From: Xiphias gladius
Taxonomy: Eukaryota > Chordata > Actinopteri > Istiophoriformes > Xiphiidae
Length of the DNA: 64,000 nucleotides
Assembly: GCF_016859285.1 (NCBI RefSeq)
Contig: NC_053415.1
Span: 19,265,501-19,329,500, forward strand
Direction of reading: 5' to 3'
The notes below the pieces were generated by a model that was not told the origin of the DNA, searched no databases, and saw only the letters and a list, made by a program, of their open reading frames with translations. The position numbers were made by a program, and so were the translations under genes. Of the stretch, positions 40,846 through 54,200 are shown piece after piece. The first letter of the stretch is position 1; each line of letters begins with the position of its first letter.

Positions 40846-43045
40846 GCCAATTGTCTATTTTTCTTTGACCCTCTCTGCCTGTTCTCCAAACCCAATCCAA
40901 AATAACTTTGATGACATCATCGGGGTCATTTCTCAGGCTAATGTTACAACCAGCCTACGTGAAGCATCAACATCTCCCACACCTTACTGCTTTGGCTGGC
41001 TCCATCATCTTGTCATGCAAGTGCAGTTTATTACCAGCTGCCGTAGTTGTTGAAGTTTTATTTCGTAGTGAGAGAGGTTGCTGTAGAGGTTTTAGTTTTA
41101 TTTCTGTAGGGAAACATCAGCAATTTTTATGTATTTACTATAAACATTTGACAGATTTAGGATGTGATTGGTTACTGTTCTGCGCCTCACCAACACTTCC
41201 AGGTCTCTTATCACTAATAAGCTGAGGGATGTTTTGCTCCTCATGGAAAATAAATGGGAGGTAACGGCTCCGCCTTGAGGAGTTTAGTTGGAGTTAGAGA
41301 GGGTCTGTTAATTCTAGCAGAGTAGTTGGGATTTGTACACAGCATGACAGGAAGTGTTGCCTGGAAGTTTCATCTCAGAGATGGAACGTCCGCTTGCCTT
41401 TAAATTCTCCTCAGACAGGGGGAGAGATATACTTACGCAAATAGTTCATAAATCAGTGTCGATTGGAAGAGTTGAAATCAACTCTCGCTCGCACACAGTG
41501 TGCAAGAATTGGCACAAAGCTATGACGACTATTAATCTCACAAAGGCAAACATAAAAAGTTGACTTGTGAAGTCCTTATGTGTATAGTGTGTGTGCTCAT
41601 GCCTGATTGACCCCTCGCTATGAATTTATTTAGTACAAAATTTCAGAGCTCTTGGCAAGCACAAATCAAAGAAGATAACCCGTGATTTACAGTATTTAAA
41701 GCATATTTTAAAGGTCAGTTGAGTGAGTAAGAGAATCTTTATTTTATGCAGGACGAAGAAAGCAGACTCTAATTTAAGAGTATTAGACAACACAATAAAG
41801 CAGTTAATTACAAACACCACAGGGGAGAAGGACAGATGATAAGACAACCAAAGGATAAGGACAGTAATTAGAAGACAGGAAAACAGAACAGGCCTGAAGC
41901 ACATATTTACTTTTCTGTCCATGTGTGACCTTGTACTGTACAACTTTATGCCCCCATACCTTCCTCTATATGTTTATCTGTCACTAACTTGTTTCTGCCA
42001 CTCACCTAAAATCTGACCAGTAAATCAAACATGACAGGAAGCTACAGACTGTCTGTCTCCCTCTGACGTGTCTCACAGTATACCACTCATATTATTCTGT
42101 CTGTTTGCCAAGTTGTGGATGAAGGTGTATAGGGACAAGGCAGTCGTACTATAGTGTGATGAGAGTGTATGGGGGGTTCTGTACATATGTGTGACTGTAG
42201 GCTGTTTTAGATTATCCTGTAGGTGTGACTTTACATTCCCATAAAAGATTTCCTCCAGTAACAAAACCTGTGCACAAGGCAATGGCTCACAACAGCAGAA
42301 ACACATTAAAGGAATGGTTAAACATTTTGAGAAATATCCTTGTTTACTTTTTTTCCCAAGTGAGATGAGAATAGATGTCTAATCGTCGGACAACCCGAGA
42401 CAGTTGTATGACTGCAGAGTTGGTCATGTGAGGGTTAAATGAATACATCCATGGTCAATATAGCTCTGTATCATTTAATCACCTTGAACGTAGACTTTCG
42501 CTGATGTGAAGCATCCACATTTGAATGCATTTTAGGCACTTCTGTTTTATTTACTGCCAATTATCAGAGCTTTCGGTTGTAATTACCGTATTGGCCCAAA
42601 ATATAAGCAACCCCTCGGTTTTCTTGACAGTTCTTGAGAAAAAAAAATTTGTCATTTTACATTTGGTCCAAAGGGGTAAGAATGGTATTTTGATGTGACC
42701 TGGTGAAATTGGTAATAATGGTAACTCCGATAGTACACAAACATGGCATGAGTATGGATCTGGCGTCAGGATGTGTTTAGCCTAGCTTAGCCTAAAGACT
42801 AGAGGTCGGTTGAATGCGCTAGTAAGACTCTGAAATATACACCAACCAACAACTCTACAACTATCTAATGCACAGTTAATCGTCTTTGTTTAACCAACAC
42901 ATAACCAGAAATCTACAAATTTCTATTTTTCATTTCAGGGAAATTTGGGGGGATTTTAGTGCTGTAGATAGTTCCTCGCAAAAAAAGCATATCCATCTGC
43001 CCAGCGTTTCTGCTCAGCATTGCTGGCAATACCACTGGTTTTCAG

Positions 43046-43577
43046 CAGTGTTGGGCAGTAACACATTACTTAGTAATGGGTTACAGTAATTCGATTACTT
43101 CTTCTGTAATGAGTAGTGTAAGAGAGTACAATTTGAAATTCAGTAAATACATTACAGCTGCTAATCCCAGTAAAGCTTCGTAACTTTGACATTTGGGGGT
43201 CAGCTTGTTTGCTGTTTAACCGGGAGTTTGATGCAGGGTTGTTGTCAGTTTGGTCTCTGTTCGGTGGGTAGACAGGATATGGTAGACAGATGCAGGGTAG
43301 GCTAGCTGCTGGATGGCCGGTAAATCCCTCCAAACTGTAGGACTGCCTGCTTGTTATAACAGTGTCTTGTTTTCTATTTCTACTATTTCTACATGTGTTA
43401 AATACAAAAGGTGCAATGTGTCGGTGCTGAGGATTTGGAGTTGAGAGCTGAGAAACAAAGGTAAAGTAATGAGTAATTTTGCTGCTGAGCAATTAGTAAA
43501 GTAATGTAATCACTTCTTCAATAAGTAATGTGTAATGAATAACTGATCATGTTTTTCAACTAACTTGCCCAACACTG
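43046..43577. mobile_element. hAT-like non-autonomous element
   Basis: The ends are inverted: CAGTGTTGGGCAGTAA at the left and TTGCCCAACACTG at the right. Eight-base flanks gttttcag (43038-43045) and gttgtcag (43578-43585) differ at one base and fit an 8-bp target duplication, as expected of hAT elements. The 532-bp body encodes no transposase; the 140-codon antisense ORF inside it is not a known protein. Confidence 0.8.
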
Positions 43578-45669
43578 GTTGTCAGATATGGTCAGATACT
43601 AGCCAATGGAGGTGGCAGCGTCTCTATGACACAATCATATCTTCAGGATGCAATGCACACATTTGCTACGCTGGGTTGTTGTACCCCCCAAACATATTTC
43701 AGTTGTCCTTTTTACATTTCTGTTTATGTGTGTTTGTAGAAAAGAGATAATGTGCAAATTAATCAGTTTTAGAAGCATTGTACTTTACACTCAAGTGTGA
43801 GATTGGCGTGAATCTGGTCATGTCATCCTTGGAAGGAAAGCTAATAAGTGTATTTCAACAAGTGAATTTTTTCTATAAACTATACAGATCACAGACATCA
43901 CTCATGCTCACATTCCTATGAGACAAAGACACAGTCTTTTGAGAAACATCTGCAAAACTTGATTCAGTTCTGTTTGTTTTTGATGTCCTGTAAAATATTG
44001 TATTTGGAGAAACTGCTGTTTTCATAAGGGCCCATGAGAAAGAGAGAACCTTTTGAATCAGACTTGAACCACCAAGCCACCTCATACCTTGTAAACCCTG
44101 TACCCGTTTCTCTTGGTGCAGTGATGTCATCGTCGGACAGCCCCAGGTGAGAGACAGGAATGTTACAGCCTGTTGATTGAGGCAAAGGACTTTTGGGCAG
44201 GGTGCTGTGTATGTGTGTTTTTTAACATGTGGTATGAAGGGAGACTGTGCATGTGTTTGTGCATGTGTATGTCTACAGTATCTGCATCTATGGGGGCTTT
44301 GCTCCGACACTAATGTGTGAAGACTTGTCTAGGTACAGCCAGCTGTGAGCGGGGGAGTGTGTGGACTGCCTGTACATTCACAGCAAATACACAAAGCTAA
44401 ATAAGCCCACCACTCACTTAGAGACACAGATACGTGTACATGTACAGTAGGATGAATACATGACTGTAGTGAAAAGGGTTTGTTCCTGGTTCCGTGGGTA
44501 GACAGAGTGGAGACTGTGGTGCTTGGGGTCATTATGATTAGTTATTGTTGGGCCTGAAGCATGGGAGCCTCCAGTGAGCAATATATCACACATTTAGTTC
44601 CCATTTGGGAGAAAATTAGCTAAAATATGTGATCAAGTCTTTTGTGTTTTCCTTAACCCAAATTCTGTAGTGCATACAAATATTGTACATATTACACATG
44701 GCTGATCATTTAGAGATAGAATAAAGGTTTTGGGACTTTGACTTTATTGGAACGACTCACGTTTTAAACCCTACAGTCTGCATCTGGTTCATGGGATAGT
44801 AGTCTGTAAGAGAGGGAGGCGGTGGTAGCCCCACTGCGTGAGCAACGAGGTTGTTTTCTTAAAAAACTGAATAACAAACCTCTGCCCTTGTTGGTGGTGA
44901 GAGGGGCATTTCTGAAGTGACACAGGGGACTCTTAAACCCAATGATTTATGGCTAGACCTTTGGTAGGGGGCGAGGAACGAAAAGTACCCACCCTGAGTG
45001 TAGCAGGTGTGGGTTGAAGGCTGCAACTGTGATGAAGCCAGTGATGAAAAAGGCAGGACTGAATTAGCTTTAAGGCAACTGAAGACCCACAGTTAATGTG
45101 TTCGCAAGCCAGCTGTGTAGGAAAGTATGAACATCTACATTTATTTTACTACATGAATATACAGTTTTGTGGATAATTTGAGATTTAATGACTGTTATAT
45201 AGAAAACATTATTTTTAACTGCAATGATATTCAGCATTTAGCTGCAGCTGATAGTGAGTGGCAAGATTACCTGGGAAAAATCTTCATCTTATTATGTTTG
45301 TGGGGTTTTTTTGTTTGTTTGTTTGTTTTGGGGTTTTTTTGGTGGATTTTTGGGGGTTGGTGGTCCATTTTTATTTCAAAGCCTTGTTTTCTCAAAAGAG
45401 CTGAAAAAAAATCAAATCCAATAAAATTATTTTAACCCGTTGCCAATAAAAGTCAGTTTCAAGAATTTGAAGAAATTAGCACTGGTATCTTAAGACATAA
45501 GGGAAATTGTTGTTCTAGCATCATGAAAAATGACCCTTGATTATTGAAAATTATTGAAAAAATTTGATTTGTGATAGAAACTGGTAAAAAAAATCATCTC
45601 ACACTACTGGCAGGTTTTTGTTTTCACTTATTTTGGGAAAATAAGGTTTTTAGGTCTCAATAATAGAGA

Positions 45670-46112
45670 ACAAGTCTCTATGGTTGTAGACTCTATGAGA
45701 CTACAACTATGCTATGCTAATGTCAGCATGCTAACACGTTCATAATTACAATGCTAACAGTGCTTACCATGTTCACCATTATAGTTTAGCATATTAAAAT
45801 GCTGAAATTTGTCGATTAGCTGATTAACAAAAAGAGCAGCCTAGGCTAATGGGAACGTTGTTAGTTTGCAGTATTCGTCATAAACCAAACTATTGGACAA
45901 AGGGAAATTTTGACCTGATGGTGGAGATAGATGAAAGTCAAATGATCGTCAAAGTCATTTGGATTCATTCTTTGGGGACCACGAATCATTGAACCAAACT
46001 TCATTCCAACCCACTCAATAGTTGTTGAGATATTTCAGTGGTGACTAAAGTGGTGGACTGGCTAATAAACAGACATTGCCGTCCCTAGAGCCATGATGCT
46101 AGAGTGGCTAAA
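45670..46112 (+). mobile_element. Percomorph interspersed element, near full length
   Basis: The order is 'caagtctctatggttgtaga', 'gctaatgtcagcatgctaac', 'catgttcaccatta', 'taaaccaaactattggacaa', 'tgttgagatatttcagtgg' and 'ttgccgtccctagagccat'. It matches the element at 55724-56168 in the opposite orientation. There is no coding capacity. Confidence 0.75.
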
Positions 46113-49100
46113 AATTACAAGAAGAAGAAAATTTGGTGTGCTGTTGTGGCAATGTCCATGTATGCTTGATTTGTGTAGTATCGTCATTACTCCTGACATA
46201 GTTTGGAGTTTCTTGGTTTACTACGTCCATTGTTCATGTGTAGGGTTAGTTCAGTGAGACCGATAGGGTCAGAGAAGGAAGGTCAAGGTTCACTGTTCTG
46301 GGCACTGGGGCAAAAGTTCAAAATTGTAAAAGTGTAAAAAGAAAGAAGCTGATCACACACTTGTTGAAAAGCATTGTAGGTATAACCCGGATTTACTTGT
46401 TGTCCACTCAAAGAATCCCTAGCAGTTGGATGCCCCTGGGTGACATCATGAAGAGGTAAATATTAACTCAGTGTTAGATCAGAATGTGGGGGGGGGACAA
46501 TAAATATTTTCAGACTATATTTAAGTAGTTATCCAGTATGGGGATGCTCTTTTTAAAAAAAAAAAGAAAGCAGTGGTTCCATTACTGACAAGGAAGGTAT
46601 TAAATAAACTCTCATTCTCATGTTGATGGCACTGATTGATTAATAGATCACTGGTATTCTTGGGTGCTTTCCAGCCAAGCAGAATTCCACAGCTCTCTGT
46701 CCCTTTGGGTAAGGTGACATGGACACTTTCAGATGTTTACTTTTGTTTGCAGTGCAAATTCCAAGATTGCCTCATGGTGAAGAGGGAAGGAGTAAGGAAT
46801 GTGGATGCCTTACAAACTCGGATGCCGTAAACTCATCTGAAAATGTAACAGGACTATGGGACAGCCGCTCTTAAACTGTTAAAAACAGATTCTTAACAGA
46901 GAGTTACTGTGGTGATGGGCTGATTGTCTCTGCTTTATGACTGTAAAATGTAAACTCAAAGCAGTGCAAATATTTAAAAATGCATCTATAGTTGCCATGC
47001 AGCACTGAAGCACAGACAGTGAGTTGACGGGACCCTGTAGGCCTTTTGACAACATGTGCGTTCATTCACAAAAGACAAGCATGTGCAGTTTGAAGAGCAG
47101 AGGTCACAGAAAATAGTCTGTGAAAGTTGGGCACCATGAGCAATAGATAGACAGTGATAAATGGCAGACTGGGCACAGATTGCTCTGTAAGTTACAAATA
47201 CATTTATTAAGAAAACTTGAGCACATTTCCCCACACATTGACAAGCATACTACGTGTTCTGTCTAAATGCCATTCTGTCTGCCATCTACTTGTTTGGACT
47301 GTTAATAAGCAGTATTTATAGTACGACCAAATGAGTGTTTTTGCTCAGCCTCTATGTGGTGCTCCACGGGAACGCTTATGCTAAAACACAAGTACCTAGT
47401 GTAACTCTCATCAGGGGCTCTGGACAATGTCATGCATAATCCACATCATAAACTTTCTCAAGGCACAGAGGAGGTATGCCAGCTAGCAGGAAAACAAAGA
47501 CACTCTATCTTATGTACTGCATGCAATTCTTTGTTTGGGCGAATGCTCACAAAAAATTTGGTTGATTGCGTATGTGTGTGGATTCTGTGGATTATTTGTG
47601 CTCACTGTATGTGATACCCCGTCCTTATTTAGAAACCCAGTACTTATTTTTTTCTAACAGAGGGGGGAAGATCTTCGTGTGTCTGCCTGCTTCTCACGAG
47701 GACTCACTTGTGCTTCTAATCCCTAGACTGCAGCCATGTGGGAGACAAAATGTCCAGCTTTAACTGTAAGGTGCTGAGGTGGTGTCCTTGCTAACTCCAT
47801 GGGTGAGTAAAAAGTCCCAGTTCAATCAATCAGCTACAACATTAAAACCAGTGACCGGTTTTGAATGTTGTGGCTGATTAATGTATATAGTAGCTATAGC
47901 TGACACAGCTGTTTAATTCCTTGTTCTTTATGGCTATGCAAAAGTATAATGTGTGAAATCTGTATGAAAGCAGCCACAATCATTTGAATTATCCTGGTAT
48001 GAGATTTTAATTTTAACACTTGACAAGCAAATCAGAAATGAATTTTCCTCTATGTAACAAAACTTAACATATAATTTATATACAGTACAATATACAGTAA
48101 TTATGCAAGTTAAAAAATATATATATACATATTGAACCTGCAGTAATTGATCTTTTGGCAACTTTGGGGCAATGCAACAAGCTGTAAACATAACATTGAT
48201 ATATTATCACCTGATAAAGCTGATCTGGCAGACGTGTTGGTGAACAGTTGCTTATTTACGCATCCAGCTGACATAAAGCAACATTTGAATTCATATGGAG
48301 TCATGTGTTGAATCAAAGTCCAATATTAACTCTCCTTTTAGCTCTGTTTTCAGCTCCACCAACTCTTGAGGGAAATATTCGTCTCTTTAGCTGCTAAATG
48401 CTTCAGTATGTTCATCAGCTAGTTTGCTAGCTTGCTTCTTGGTGTTGCTATGTGGTGCAGGACATGTTGTGTACAGTGGGTTTATCAGAGCTTTTATTCC
48501 GAAAACAGCTGCTTGCTGCCACCAGAAACAAGGGTTAATGAGAGCAGTGAGACTGAACCAAAATAGTGAAGTTGTGGGCAGTAAACAATTCTCTTAAAAA
48601 TGCTAAAATAAAAACTCAGCAGAGTTGAGGGGAACAGTAGAGTAGGGTGATAATTGTTTGTAGGTTCACCACTATGAGCAATTCCTTTCACATTACACAC
48701 GGTAGCTTCCTCCATTGTTAATATAAAAAAAAATAATTGAGTAGTGCAGCTTTAATTTGACTATAAGTTGCAGACCTTTTCTGGTAGAATAACAAACTGA
48801 ATGCTGAGATGATATGAGTCAAAGAAGAGGGTTTTACAATATTGAAACAACAGCCGTGAATCAATGCTCAGGGCCTACTTTCACATGCTGCAGCATACAG
48901 TGCAACAGGTGCAGGCCGGCTGGTGAGAGGCAGTTGTGATGCCCATTGAGGCTTCATTAATGGAACAGGAAGAGATTTGAAGCACCAGGGCAAACACACA
49001 CAACTCATTACCCCCTGGCTATTGTGTACCTTTCACGCCGCAACTCAAAGTGTGTGCCTGTGTGCGTGTGTGTGGTGCATTTATTGCATTTATATGAGTT

Positions 49101-50060
49101 TTGTGTTTGAGTGGGTGGGTGGAGAACAATTACAAGCTATGCTCCTTAGAGATGAAAACTGCATTGGAGTAGTTGGACTTTAGGTTGTGGGTTACATTAC
49201 ATGTACAAACACCATAGCAATGAAGCTAAGATGATGGCTTTAAACTGATTACCTCATTAATGAAGGATGATGCCATTAGAGCATCACACAATGCAGTGTT
49301 ACTAGACTGATGTTTTTAATGGTGTTACGTAAACTCGAAATTTCGGCAGAATGATACTGCTGAGAACACAATTGAGACTGACAGTCCTCTGCTGCCAAAT
49401 CATGCCAAAGACCAGTAAACTGACTAAGCTGACACTTGGCTGTTGGAGGTGCAGCAGGACATCCGCCCTTTTACGCCACTGTGTCACTTTGGAACTGAAC
49501 GCATCCACTATCCCTCATACGCACACACTTAAGCCACCCTCAACCAGGACCCTCAGCCAGGGCACACTGCTGGCCTCTGTTCTGTATCTAAAATCACGAG
49601 AGCAAAGAGTGCAGTGATTTACACAAAGAAAATAAAAGAGAAGACACACGGCATCCCCGGCTGTTTCACAGCAGAGGTACAGTACTGTACACACTCTGTA
49701 TAGTCAGGTTGCTGGACACATCAGAGTTACTAAGTTGTTGTGCACAGGTGTCAAAACTGCCCTGGAAAGTGTCTGCCGTCACAGACCAACAAAGAACCTC
49801 TGAGAGAAAGATTCTTTTTAGTCTGTGGCTGTGACCGAATGCTCCTTCAAATTACTCGTCAGACAGCGTTTTACCACGTTTAATGCTGCCCAAATTTTTC
49901 ACGCTGTTGTTATGCGAGCCGTAAAAGCAAGGATGTTAGTTTTCCTTCTGCTTTTAGACAAATGCAGATGTTACACTGGTGGGGGATGATCCTCACTTGA
50001 TTGAAACAGAAAAAAACCTGGCAAATAAACCTTTTGTATGTTTCAGTGTCCTCTACACAG
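46113..50060. other. Intergenic sequence without recognised genes
   Basis: The stretch is AT-rich with short scattered ORFs below 90 codons and no recognised domain. No repeat family was identified with confidence. Confidence 0.5.
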
Positions 50061-50560
50061 TGGTGGAAGAAGGGCTTATATAGTTTCCTTGGAGAAAGCA
50101 AAAGCAGTATTACCACGATAAAAAAATAAAATACACTATTAAAGTCTTGCATTCAGATTTTACTCAGTCACTATTAGAGAGGTGTTTGAATTAAAATATT
50201 ATCAAAAGTCAATTATCAAAAGTAAATTTACTTGAAAAATGAAAAATTGTCACTTCAGAAATTAAAATTTTTGATGTATTAATGTATAATCGGTACTTTG
50301 TTGCTGTATTGATATGTCTAACTACAACAAAGAATTAGGTTTCTACAGTTTATAACATATTTTTAATACTTAATCCCTAATTTATTCAGTAATTTAAATT
50401 TAAGTACAGAAAACCGTTATATTTCATTTTTCGTCTCACGCCTTAAATAGGCTACTAAATATACCTTGGAGCAACAGCTGTCAGATAAAGGCAATTATAG
50501 AATATAATGTGGTGGATTAAAAGTAAAACTCACTAAAAGAAATACTTAAGGTACCCTTAA
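50060..50560. repeat. Diverged MITE-like element
   Basis: It starts 'cagtggtggaagaag' and contains 'aagtcttgcattcagatttt' and 'aaaagtaaatttacttgaaa', which fit a diverged member of the family at 4.39 and 31.63 kb. The right end is unclear. Confidence 0.45.
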
Positions 50561-50712
50561 GTGTCACTTTTATAATAGATGTATTTAGTTGCTTCTCCCC
50601 TCTGAGTATGCTCTCATTCATATTTCTAATTGTGCAAGTGCTGTAATGTCATTTATACACAATTGTTTGCATGCAATAAATATAATCCCTGTAAATGCTT
50701 AATTATGATCTC

Positions 50713-50714
<2 letters not shown>

Positions 50715-50748
<34 letters not shown>
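50715..50748. repeat. (GT)17 microsatellite
   Basis: Seventeen uninterrupted GT units lie about 360 bases before the candidate col8a1 promoter. Confidence 0.95.
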
Positions 50749-50751
<3 letters not shown>

Positions 50752-51009
50752 CATCCCTGGCTGTTTTTTTCCCAGGTGTGTGCCGGGACAGGTGATCTTA
50801 AACAACCAGCTCCAGTGCGTCTGGGTTCATACACAAGAGTAGTGATTTACTCCGCCTTTTATTGCATTCAGTGGCTAGTAGATAACAACATTAATAAGGG
50901 AAACATCCCTCTTTATCATTCTCATCCACCGTGGGCGCTCAGCAGGGGGATGTGAGCATGTTTTGCCACTAATAAATTATGGCATCACATTTTGGGAGGT
51001 TATATTTAT

Positions 51010-51236
51010 TCTCAGTCAAGTCCCCATCCCTCCATCCCTCCCTTCCTCTCTCTCTCTCTTTCCCACCCACCCAAGTGGCTCCACCCTCCAGCAGATATAA
51101 ACTGTGTCTACAAGGTGTGCGTCCGTTATGAGCACATATCCCAGGGTTCCCTCTGTGTGGTTGTCTGTCTGCCTGCTATTCTGTCTGTTAGTCTGACTGC
51201 AGTGATTATTTCCATATAAACGGCCACTCAGAAAGG
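51010..51236 (+). promoter_or_regulatory. Candidate col8a1 promoter and non-coding first exon
   Basis: A CT-rich tract (51022-51080) with CCACCCACCC is followed by a TATA-like agatataaac at 51093-51102 and, about 130 bases later, a strong donor (cagaaag/gtaagc) after 51236. The col8a1 coding exon has an acceptor only nine bases before its ATG, so non-coding 5' exons must exist upstream, as in mammalian COL8A1. This is the best candidate I see in the interval; no transcript evidence is available here. Confidence 0.35.
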
Positions 51237-54200
51237 TAAGCACTGCCCCTATTATCACCATATCCACTGTTTCATATGCGTTTGATTTTAATCTCTATTA
51301 GCAGTTCATTTGTGATTGATTCAAGCTTTTTCTTTTACATCTGCATGGAAGTTGTTTTATTGTCATTAACGAATTGTTTGTGCATACTGTGAGTTCAGTT
51401 TCCAGTGTTGTTCCATTACATATTATGCATCCCGTTGCTCTTCTAATGAGTAAACCTAGTTTGCTGTCATTGTAATTGTAATTTGGCAGGAATGCGTAGT
51501 GAAAGTTATTTGAGTTTGATTGGATGAATTGTTGATCACAGAGTGACTCATTACAGCATTCAAAATACCCCTTTCCTCACTCTTAACACGTGTCCAACTT
51601 CAGATTTGACTTAAGTTTTTTAAGCAGAAGTGCTGATTAAAATATGTCAAGATAAATATTAAATATAACACAACAAACAAATGTTTATTAATGTATATCA
51701 TTCTTATTTCTAGTCCAAAATCATAAGTGTGTTCTTTGTAACAGAAATGAAATGAATTTTCAGTGATAGCTGTTTTGGGTTTCTGTGGGATTTGGTAGTC
51801 CTCACAGATCTGGCCTTTAGCCGTGGAGGTAGCATCATTTCTGCACACCATCATCCAGCAGAGAACAAGTCTACAGCTACAGTGTTGTTTCTCAGGCAGC
51901 TGCATGTACAGCATCCTTCTAGTTGGGCTGCTTTCTCCAGGGCTTCAGAGAGCTAAGGTCTGTGCTGTCCATCCCTCTGTGAGAGAAAGCCTGTGCTGAA
52001 GGCAAATATACATTAAAATGTTTTGTGTGCATGTGTGTGTATGAGTGTGCACATGCAGAAAGCTGAAGCCAAACTGTCAGATGTATGTGACAGGGGCAAG
52101 AGCAGCAGTTTGGTGAGAAGAGACTGCAGAGCAAACACCATCCTTGGCTCTGTCCAGCACTCTCTCTCTCTCTCTCTCCGGCCTGATTTGCTTTGTAATG
52201 CTCTGTCCCTGACAATGCTCTTCAGTTCGGTGCCTCATCAGTCACAGCAACTTTTAAATGATTCGCTTGCTACAAGATAAAATTTTCATGGCTTGATCAT
52301 ATTCAGAATCAGTCCCTCTGATCGTATATTTAGGAGAAGTGTACAAACTGAGGAACAGATCTGAGGGTTTAAAGGCCCGAGCGATGATAGATTTATGTTT
52401 TCAGGCCTGTTACTATGAGGCTACAGCTGAGATGTGATTTTTACTAATCAGTAAAAAAACAACATAAAGGTTTATTAGACAGTTTGGGTTTTCGGAACAG
52501 TTATTAGCTATTCAGACAGTTCCCATAGTTACAAATGTAATCCTTTTACAGATTCTGATCCTGCAATCAGCTGATTCTGATCAATTAGGTCATGTGGACT
52601 GGCTGTCAATATGTGGCATCGACACATGTGGTATCTACCGGTTTCCTCTGAAACCTTGTCCAAACCTTCTTGTTTGGACGAAGATGAGGTCTTTTTCTGT
52701 CGTTCGAGTATTGATACGTAGATTTGGCCTTGCTCTACTCGGATCTGATGTGTGTTCAGGATGTTCAAGGACCTACAATAAAATACACATTATGCCGCAT
52801 GCAAATAAAAACGATTAAACAAGTTGCTAAAGGGTTTTAGTGTTCCGCACCCTCCTTTTTTCAAGCAGACCCAATTTTCCACAGATTATAAATTCTTCCT
52901 TTCCCTCTTATTTCTGCACATACAGTTTTTTTCCCTCTTCATTATATAAAATTAATGCATTGGTCCTGCATTGACCTTAGATTTATGAGAAATGTCACTA
53001 AAAACAAGATCCTTAAATATGGTAGGGTATGGTATGGATGATACTGTGCACCACAGTTAAACTTTCAAATGGAGTGTGTGCTTATATTTGTGTGTTTGTG
53101 TGTGTGCATACAACATTGTACCCCCCTGTATACGTTATTCAACAAAATTCAGGAATGTGCAGCACAAAGGGACAAAAGGACCCAATGAAAACCAAGAATG
53201 ACGGTAGGATAAAGGAGAGGGAAAGAAGTAAACACTTTGGTCATTTAGCTGCACAGCTGTGGCAGTGTGTATGTGTACGTGTGTGTACGAGGTCTGTTTG
53301 AACAAGGACGTTTGTAGCGTGACTTGAAGAGGTGTTAATTTTACGAGGTGTGCTCTGCGATAAAAGCGGCGTTTAGGGAGCCGAGGAGCTGCAAATGTTT
53401 TTCCCTTTCGCTGCGAAACCACAACGTCAGTGCACTCACCAAGATTGAGCACAAGGGTACTGCTGGCTTAAGGATACATTTGTGAATGGTTTGCGGTACA
53501 GGGAGGAAGGCAGAGTGGTTTGCCAGACATGTTCAGTGGGATTTAAACACTAGTTTTTGGTCAGGCCGCCTGTGTCATAGATGTACCAGGAGACACTTTA
53601 AGAAAGACCTAATTTGGTTGAATAAGTGGCTATTTTAGGTTCAAAAATAGCTTTTGCAATGCTGTCTTTCTGCACGCACAAACTTATAGCACAAGCAAAA
53701 TGTTCACATAAGAACACTTAAACAACAACAAGTCCATTGTTCAACCTCAGATCTTTGCCCAAAATGTAATCAGCACCTCCCATATCTCATCACCACTGGA
53801 CTTTTCTGTAGTTCTTTTCCCTGCTCTGTTAGCAAGGTGGCTTAAAGAGACACGCTTTCTCGCCCTCTGACCTCCACTGCAGTCAGCAAAGGCCTCCGAG
53901 TTGCTCCAGGTCACTGAACTGGGATGTTTCCAAAGGGAGAAAAAGGCCAGTCAGGGCAAACAGACAGATGGAGACGGAGAGGAGGGAAATGAGCTAGAGG
54001 GTGAAGATGGCGAAGAACAGACATGGCACTGTTCACACAGAGACACAGGATGAAAGAGAGACAGCGAGAAGAGGAGTTGTCTGTTTCCGACAGAGGCGAG
54101 AGAACAGACAGATGTGTCTGGAGACATGAGGACGGCAGACACAGCTAATATTTCAATCTTGGTCTAACGCACAGGAGGAGAGATCAAAAAGTGCTTTTGA

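Noticed and set aside
43070..43492. 140-codon - strand ORF
   Set aside because: It lies wholly inside the non-autonomous hAT-like element and resembles no transposase.
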